DNA of 64,000 bases from Nicotiana tabacum (lineage: Eukaryota > Streptophyta > Magnoliopsida > Solanales > Solanaceae): assembly GCF_000715075.1 (NCBI RefSeq), contig NC_134096.1:63621854-63685853 (forward strand), in the 5' to 3' direction. The notes under the pieces were generated by a model. The model had not been told where the DNA came from, searched no databases, and worked only from the letters and a program-made list of their open reading frames with translations. Position numbers and translations under genes: made by a program. This document shows, one piece after another, positions 57,817 through 64,000 of this stretch (positions are counted from its first letter, which is position 1; the number at the start of each line of letters is the position of its first letter).

Positions 57817-60800
57817 TAAGGGTGGTCAGTGGGTCAGGTCGGGCCCACGGGCTAAGCGGGCTGGGACAGTTAGGCCCGCTAGAGGTGGGATCATATCGAT
57901 CTCGTGGGCTGATTCTTAACTAGGAACCGTTAGGACCGGGCCCGTTTGGCCCGCCAAGAGACCGGGATCAGATCAGTCCCTTGGCGGGCCCAACAGATAT
58001 TTTTTTTAAAAGGAGCCGTTTGGCTTTTGAAAAAAAGAGTTGTTGGGGGTTTAAAAAAATAGTCGTTGGCTATTTTAAAAATAGCCATTTAACCCTCTAC
58101 AACTTATTTTTAACCCCAAACTTTTTATTATTATACTTTTTCCCTATTTTCTACTATAAATACCCCATCATTCTTTCATTTTCTTACAAAATCAATATCA
58201 ATCTATCAAAATCTCTCTCTAATTTTCTTCTATACTTGCTACAATTGTTTACTTTATCAAAAATAATTGTGAAAAAATTGTGAGGTTGCTACTATTACTT
58301 ACTTTATTCCAAAAAATAGTTAAAAACTATTGAGATTGTTACAATTTGTGAAACAATTGTGAAGTTGGTGAATTGAAGTCTTCAACGATAATCAATTTTC
58401 AACAAGTTGTTCGTCAATTCGGTAAATTCGTTCCAACTTTTAAGTCTTAATATTATAGTTTTGTTTGTTTTATTTATTTTCTATTAATTGATTAATTAAG
58501 ATGACTTCCTTAAGAAATATTTTTGCTAAAAATAAGAATAAAGGAAAATCCAAGACTGACGAATCTAGTGGTACTGTTGTTCCTCCTCCCCTGCCCCTGG
58601 CTCCTCAAACCAAACCCCATACCCGTCCTACACCTGCTATTCTTGATACCGATAATAGTTTATTACAATTTAGCGATACTAAATTTTTCCATAATATTGC
58701 ACCCGGTGAACATTTAGACCATGAATTAATGAATGCTCTCTATTCTAATAATTGTAATACTATTAATGAAAATGATGATGAGGAAATTGATCTTGATGAA
58801 ACTCAATCGGACGATGATACACCCACTAGTCCTGCTCCGGATGTTGACCCAACTAGTGATAACCCTGCTAATCCAAATGATGACACATCTGATACTCTCG
58901 TTACTGCCCCTACTTTTTCTAGAGAACCTACCAAACTGCAAGAAACATCTCCTGTTTGGCCATTTTTTTACTCAACTAGTTCTAAAAAATAAGGCTAAGT
59001 GTAAAACTTGTGATATGGAGTTAGCTTTTAAATATACTGGATCGCGGTCGGGGACAGGATATTTGGCTAGACATATAAGAAAATACCCTAAAGATAACGT
59101 CAGATATCAACGTCTGAAAGCTCTGGCCGGGGGGGAAAAGTGTACCTAGTCCTAATCAGGCTGACCCTAGTACCGGTTCAAATCAATTTCAACCGGGAAT
59201 TAACACTGTTACCGATGGTATTTTATATTATGATCCAAAAAAAGATCGGGAAGAATTGACAAAAATGGTAATTGTTATGTGCTTACCCTATAGTTTTCCT
59301 TTTGACCTTGCGTTTGTGCATTATATTAGAAAAAAATTTAATCCCACTTATAAATATTTTCCTCGCACAACCGTAAAGAGTGATATTTATAAATATAAGC
59401 ATGAATATGAATAATATTGCGCTATTTATTTACTCATATAAATTATCGTGTTGTTATTACAACTGATATTGGTAGAAGTAACAACGACTGTGATTACCTT
59501 ACTTTTACATGTCGTTGGATTGATGAGGATTGGATAATGCAAAAGCGCATCATTGCTTATAGAATAATTGCTTCACGTCACACAGGGCAGTTTATTGCTA
59601 GCACAGTTACAGATATTTGTAAATATTTTTGCATTAGTGATAAAACAATATTGGTTTCAATGGATATTGCTACTAATAACACAAATGCTATAGACTTGCT
59701 TACCACTACGCTAAATCCTGCATTTAGTAATATTTTTTATGTTAGATGTATTTGTCATATTTACCATTTAATTATGGATGATGGTATGAGAATTTTAAAT
59801 ATTCAAATTGAAAAGATTAAAATGGCTCTTAATTGGCTTTTTCATTCAAACCGTAGAAGTTAACTTAGAGAATATTTTAAAAGATGCGATGATTGTGGCC
59901 TAAGAGAAAGAAAGGTTCCTAAAGCTTATCCAACTAGATGGAATTACATGTATGAAAGTTTGATTGTTGCATATGAATAGAGAAACCCCATAAACTCAAT
60001 GTTTAATGCGCATGTAAGTGATGATGATGATTACCTTACGAATGGGGATTAAGCTAATGTCAAAATGCTTGTTGATTTTTTAGAAAAATTTTATATTGCT
60101 ACAAAAGAATTTTTCTGGCAATATTATCCTACTATTTCTAAATGTTTAGTTTATATTGTAGAACTTGCAAATTTATTTGCTCATTTTTCACAGGGTGGAA
60201 AACTTTATCAAATTTGCTATGGATTCTATGAGAAAAAAGTTTAAAAAATATTGTTTCCCTATTTTCCCTATTTATGGTGTTGCCGCTTTGTTAAATCCTT
60301 GTATGCCATTTGGAGATCCTCAATTTTGGTATGAAACTGTTTATAATGGTTTAGCACTTGAAGATGATAAGTTGCCTAAACTTTCGGAAGCAATAGCCTC
60401 AATTAGAAAAAATGCTGAAACTATTTATAATGCTTATCAAGTTGCATTAAATCATTCTAGACCAAATGTTCCAACTTCTTCTTCTTCTTATTCTCAATCT
60501 TCTAAAAGAACTGCGGGAGTAATAGGACATAGTGTTTGGGCGGGGTTTAGGGGTTCTTTTGATTCTAGTAGTTATAATTTTTCACAGCTAAATGAGCTTG
60601 AAGTTTATTTGTCGCAACAACTTGAGGAACTGAATCCCGACGACACCTTTAATATTTTGCAATGGTAGAAGGACAAAGAAAAATACTTTCCGGTTCTTTC
60701 AAGGATGGCCCGAGATATTTTAACTATTCAAGCTTCAACTGTGGCATCAGAGAGTGCTTTCAGTCAAGCAAGACTTCAAATCGGTGATTATAGAGCGTCT

Positions 60801-61561
60801 ATGTGGGAGAGCTTGGAAAAATAATTACTTTTTACCGATTGGATCTGTTCGAAAGAAGAAATTTTGGACTTGCTGAATCACAACCAGAGGTAGACGAAGC
60901 TTACAAAGAAATGCTAGCTGAACTTGCTGAGGATACTGCTTCGCCCGTCAATAGATCGGCGATGACCAAGCTACTTTTTCTCCACCACCAACGGAACTTC
61001 CTCCGAACCTTGAAGGACTTATGAAGTTTGTAAGAGACATCATGTAACTTGTATGAACAAAAATTTGTATGTATTATGTAACTTGTAGTTTTGGCACATC
61101 TTGATTAGTTCCTTTTTCTTCTCAATGGTGGTATTAGCACCTTGTTGTGCTCATTCCATAGGGAGGACGAAGACTAAGAAAGATATTGCCATATTTTTTA
61201 TTGCTATAATAAAATTACAAGGAATTACTTTGAATATCTTTTTACAATATTTTGCTCTTTAAATTTGAATTAAAAGATTAGGTCGCAATTCTATAATAAA
61301 TTTACAAGGCATTGCCTTAGATAGTTTTCTTCTTTTTGTCTCTAATTTCTATTTAATTTTTTTTTAAAATTATTGCAATAGCCACTGGGCCCATTTAGTC
61401 CCGACCCGTTTAGACCGAGACCATGAGTTCATGGGCCCGGTCCCGGATCGGTTCTTACAAAAGCCCGTTTAACCCGGGATTGTTTAGCCCATTTATTAAA
61501 GGACAGGGACCGCGGCCCATAAGACCGGCCCGTTTATGGCCCGACCCATTTGCCACCCCTA
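57817..61561 (+). mobile_element. Inner hAT element with a transposase relic
   Basis: Ends TAAGGGTGGTC and GCCACCCCTA are inverted repeats. GTCTAATA at 57809-57816 and 61562-61569 is an exact 8-bp target duplication. Subterminal regions are rich in GGGCCCG/CGGGCC words on both sides. 3745 bp, carrying the transposase gene below. Confidence 0.9.
58501..61024 (+). pseudogene. hAT transposase (RICESLEEPER-like)
   Basis: It starts at the ATG at 58501 (MTSLRNIFAKNKNKG). An acidic, Pro-rich N-terminus precedes a BED-type zinc finger that changes frame near 58975 (KCKTCDMELAFKYTG, YLARHIRKYP). The catalytic part lies at 59410-59860 (TFTCRWIDEDWIMQKRIIAY, VSMDIATNNTNAIDLL, YVRCICHIYHLI) and 60165-60668. 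The hAT dimerisation segment TVASESAFSQARLQIGDYRA is at 60740-60800. Frameshifts near 58975 and 59145, and stops near 59415, 59862, 59980, 60050, 60668 and 60823, inactivate it. Confidence 0.87.
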
Positions 61562-62559
61562 GTCTAATACCTCTTAGTTAGTATCTGTGATAAAACAATA
61601 ATGGTTAATGTCTTAGTGAATCTTCTGAACATGAATAGTAACGGCTACTTTGTCAAATAGTGAAGGGATATTTAATATACATAGGGGTAAAAATGCAAAT
61701 ATAAAAATTCTTAACAGATTACGGTTTATCCGTTAAGAAAATTGAATAATCTGCCCCTAAATTGATAAGTCGTTAATTATAAAATTCAATCCGTTTACCA
61801 ACCGTTAATCTGATAATCCGATACCAATAAGCTATTAAGCCAAGTTTGCGATTTGATTTTCGGTAATAGTTTGGTTTGAACAGGCCTAGTGTGAAAACCT
61901 ATGGCCACCCTGGAGCAATAGTAGTGTCATGACCCAAAAATTCCATCGCAGGCGTTGTGATGGAACTTAGTTTCTAAGACTAAGTAAGCCGATTATAATC
62001 ATAATTCAAGCCTTTTTTTTAAAGATATAATTTAATACACGGGTCGAAACCAACAACAGAAATAATTTTTAAAAACCTCCCAAGACTGATAATACTGAGT
62101 CACGAACTTTAACTGAATACATGGAAGTATCTCGAGGATCGAATATACAGTACTGGTCAAATAAGAAATTAACAGTACAATAAAATGGAAAGGCTCCAAG
62201 GGACTGCGATGACCAAGCAGTCCTACCTTGAATCCTTGCGATCATACTTTAATCTCTGTCCGAATCGGATATCTTCAATACCTGGCTCTGCACAAAAAAT
62301 ATGCAGAAGTGTAGTATAAGTGCACCACGGTCGGTACCCAGTAAGTATCAAGACTAACCTCAGTGGAGTAGTGACGAGGTACAGTCAAGACACTCACTAG
62401 TCAAATAATCTGTGCAATATAGCATACAAAAATAATAGAAAATAAATAGCAGTGATAGCAAAACCAATCAACTAGTGATTTAAATAGCAAGGCAACAGGA
62501 ACACCATAAATATTACTCAAACGAATAATAAACACAGGTACAACCAATTAATCAAGTCC

Positions 62560-62875
62560 TTCAAAATATACATCTTTTATCTATAAGTGTTTCAATAAAA
62601 GTCTCTAGAATATAATCATTTTCAATAAATATATTTCGAATATACTTCCTTCAAATAAATATCTTTCTATTATAATTCTTTCAAATAAATATCTTTCGAA
62701 TATAATTCTTTCAAATAAATATCTTCTGAATATAATTCTTTCAAGTAAATATCTTTCAAATATAATTCCTTCAAGTAAATATTTTTCAAATATACTTCTT
62801 TCAAGTAAATATCTTTCTAATATAATTCTTTCAAATAAATATCTTTCTAATACAATTCTTTCAAATAAAAGTCAC
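62560..62875. repeat. ~30-bp tandem repeat in the right-edge LTR
   Basis: About ten copies of TTTCAAATAAATATCTTTC(G/T)AATATAATTC. Confidence 0.93.
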
Positions 62876-63239
62876 CATGTGACACCTCATTTAACTTTTC
62901 TGGCGTGAGAAATATATTCAACATATCACATCAAATGGCACGGAAATACCTTCGTGCACTTATCTCATTCTCACCCAATAAATATATATGTAGATCAAAT
63001 TAATTGGCACGGTAACGTCCTTCGTGCATTTATATCTTTCTCACCGTGCATATATATAACAGTACCAACTAGGTAGGAGAAATGCCAATAATAATAAAAG
63101 AAATAAAGTGGAGGCACACAGGAAGCAACAACTACTACAAGTCACATAGAAAACATAGGTGCACAATAACATCTTAAGATAAAGGCATGAATGTATACAC
63201 AAGAAAACGATATCACAATATAATGTATGTCTCTCGTCC

Positions 63240-63550
63240 TCGCCTGCACGGAAACACCCTTCGTGCCATGAATATATGATAATATAAAAATAATTGCACG
63301 ACATCACCATTCGTACTTTTACTCTCATCCTCACCTGATAATATAAATGAAATGGCACGGCATCACCCTTCGTGCTTTACACTCTCAATGGCACTGCATT
63401 ACACTTCGTGCTTTACACTCTCAAATGGCACGGCATCACCCTTCGTGCTTTACACTATCCCTCACATGATAATATAATTTAAATGGCATGGCATCACCCT
63501 TCGTGCTTTACACTCTCAAATGGCACGGCATCACCCTTCTGCTTTACACT
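63240..63550. repeat. ~36-bp and longer GGCACGGCATCACCCTTCGTGC repeat
   Basis: Six or more copies of AATGGCACGGCATCACCC and TTCGTGCTTTACACTCTC; some contain an extra CTCACCTGATAATATAAAT block. Diverged single copies occur from about 62935. GCACG...CGTGC in each unit can pair. Confidence 0.92.
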
Positions 63551-64000
63551 CTTCCTTACCAAGCACATGTATATCATTAACAAGCAAGGTAGAAAGTATA
63601 AATAACATCAAGGAGAGTGTTTAAACCACAACATAATACAACAATTCATATCACAATTTGCCACTGACCACAACCAAATTCCAAATATGTAGCAGAATCA
63701 ATACATTTCTCAACAAATAGCCCAAGGCTCCACACAACGTATATAAAACCCCAAAATAATCAACAGAGGTGAAAAATACTCAGTATAGGGCAACGCCTTC
63801 ATTAATCCAAATTCTTGATAATTATATTAACTCCTCAATTTAAACTTATTTAATAAATATTTGCAGATAAGGATTTCGTCATTAATTTAATTCCAAGAAA
63901 AATATCAAATCAACAAACACACGGAATTCACATAAAACCCAAGTGACAATAACACCAAATTATTATATAAAATACAAACTCGACAAATAAGAAACGAGGC

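Larger units (their letters stand above)
57355..61888. mobile_element. Outer hAT-like element inserted in the PMD first exon
   Basis: Ends TAGGGCTG (57355) and CAGGCCTA (61881-61888) form a short inverted repeat. Flanks GTGTGAAG (57347-57354) and GTGTGAAA (61889-61896) are a 7/8 match for the 8-bp hAT target duplication. Without the inner element it is ~790 bp. Subterminal parts share CGGTTTATC/CGGTTATCGG words (57395-57480, 61715-61830). Non-autonomous. Confidence 0.78.
54650..61924 (-). pseudogene. Plant mobile domain (PMD) gene, split by hAT insertions
   Basis: The minus-strand reading starts in 61924-61889 (LLLLQGGHRFSH), jumps the hAT insertion and continues from 57354 (IWDGQCLSQTFHPRRIDDLW, then TFHLPISEATITLEDLKVLF and FGFPVDGMAV) to 56640. 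Later exon-like blocks are 56575-56360 (VWAWERFLQI, RGHACKVEARCHLPYYRDLL), 56290-55858 (ILRPYNDELKAGLPDYCSRS) and 55785-55360, with the C-terminus at about 54830-54656 (RRRDEDDPDSIAGRDGMHLR, ending CRGTH). Motifs are those of the PMD family (aminotransferase-like mobile domain). A stop in EIGRL-FDC and others mark it as dead. Further 5' sequence is cut off by the LTR at 61925. Confidence 0.83.
61925..64000 (-). mobile_element. Chromoviral LTR, cut by the right edge
   Basis: The plus strand starts TGTCATGACCCAAAAATTCC, the reverse of an LTR end GGGTCATGACA, followed by the order seen in element 3's LTR (CTAAGACTAAGTAAG, GTACCCAGTAAGTATCAAG, CTAACCTCAGTGGAGTAGTGACGAGG). It therefore reads on the minus strand. 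Its 5' part and any internal region are outside the window. Confidence 0.8.

Noticed and set aside
50036..63550. CRISPR-like arrays among the regularly spaced repeats
   Set aside because: Units are contiguous tandem repeats without unique spacers, in plant LTRs with no cas genes.

Overview
The window is transposon-dense nuclear DNA from a flowering plant, most likely Solanaceae and plausibly Nicotiana. This is inferred from two Tat-type and one chromoviral Ty3/gypsy element of familiar solanaceous type, SINEs with a TTG tail, AT-rich intergenic DNA and one conserved plant host gene. No organellar or bacterial features are seen.

Layout. 1-8637: a minus-strand Tat-lineage LTR retrotransposon cut by the left edge, with an opposite-strand 3' ORF, a 1.1 kb tandem repeat and decayed gag-PR-RT-RH-aRH-IN. 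9948-21335: a second, complete but dead Tat element on the plus strand, with two LTRs, TTTTT target duplications and an antisense ORF that still shows three intron-like gaps. Its left LTR and flank are partly duplicated in tandem. 21341-27511: a genic island with one host gene (23592-24260, two-helix membrane protein of the ribosomal L34e-like / At5g19025-like family), SINEs, and a large palindromic AT-rich array. 27990-31789: a Helitron carrying a nested Mutator-like foldback element.

31950-45364: a chromoviral solo LTR split by a complete Tekay/Del-type element (34643-45156, target duplication GACAC) whose coding region is full of stops, mostly explicable by C-to-T change. 46785-61924: a decayed Mutator-like locus: MURA transposase (plus), an unrecognised acidic ORF (minus), a GRF zinc-finger/coiled-coil gene (plus) and a plant mobile domain (PMD) gene (minus). 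The MURA gene is split by a 2.2 kb solo LTR. The PMD first exon is split by a hAT-like element that itself contains a second, transposase-bearing hAT. 61925-64000: another chromoviral LTR running off the right edge.

Apart from the host gene, and possibly the GRF gene, nothing looks able to make an intact protein. The main points of interest are the spliced-looking antisense gene of the Tat element, the four-gene MULE/GRF/PMD locus whose two intergenic control regions share a TARCGCAT-type motif, the conserved repeat architecture of four different chromoviral LTRs, and several exactly delimited nested insertions.
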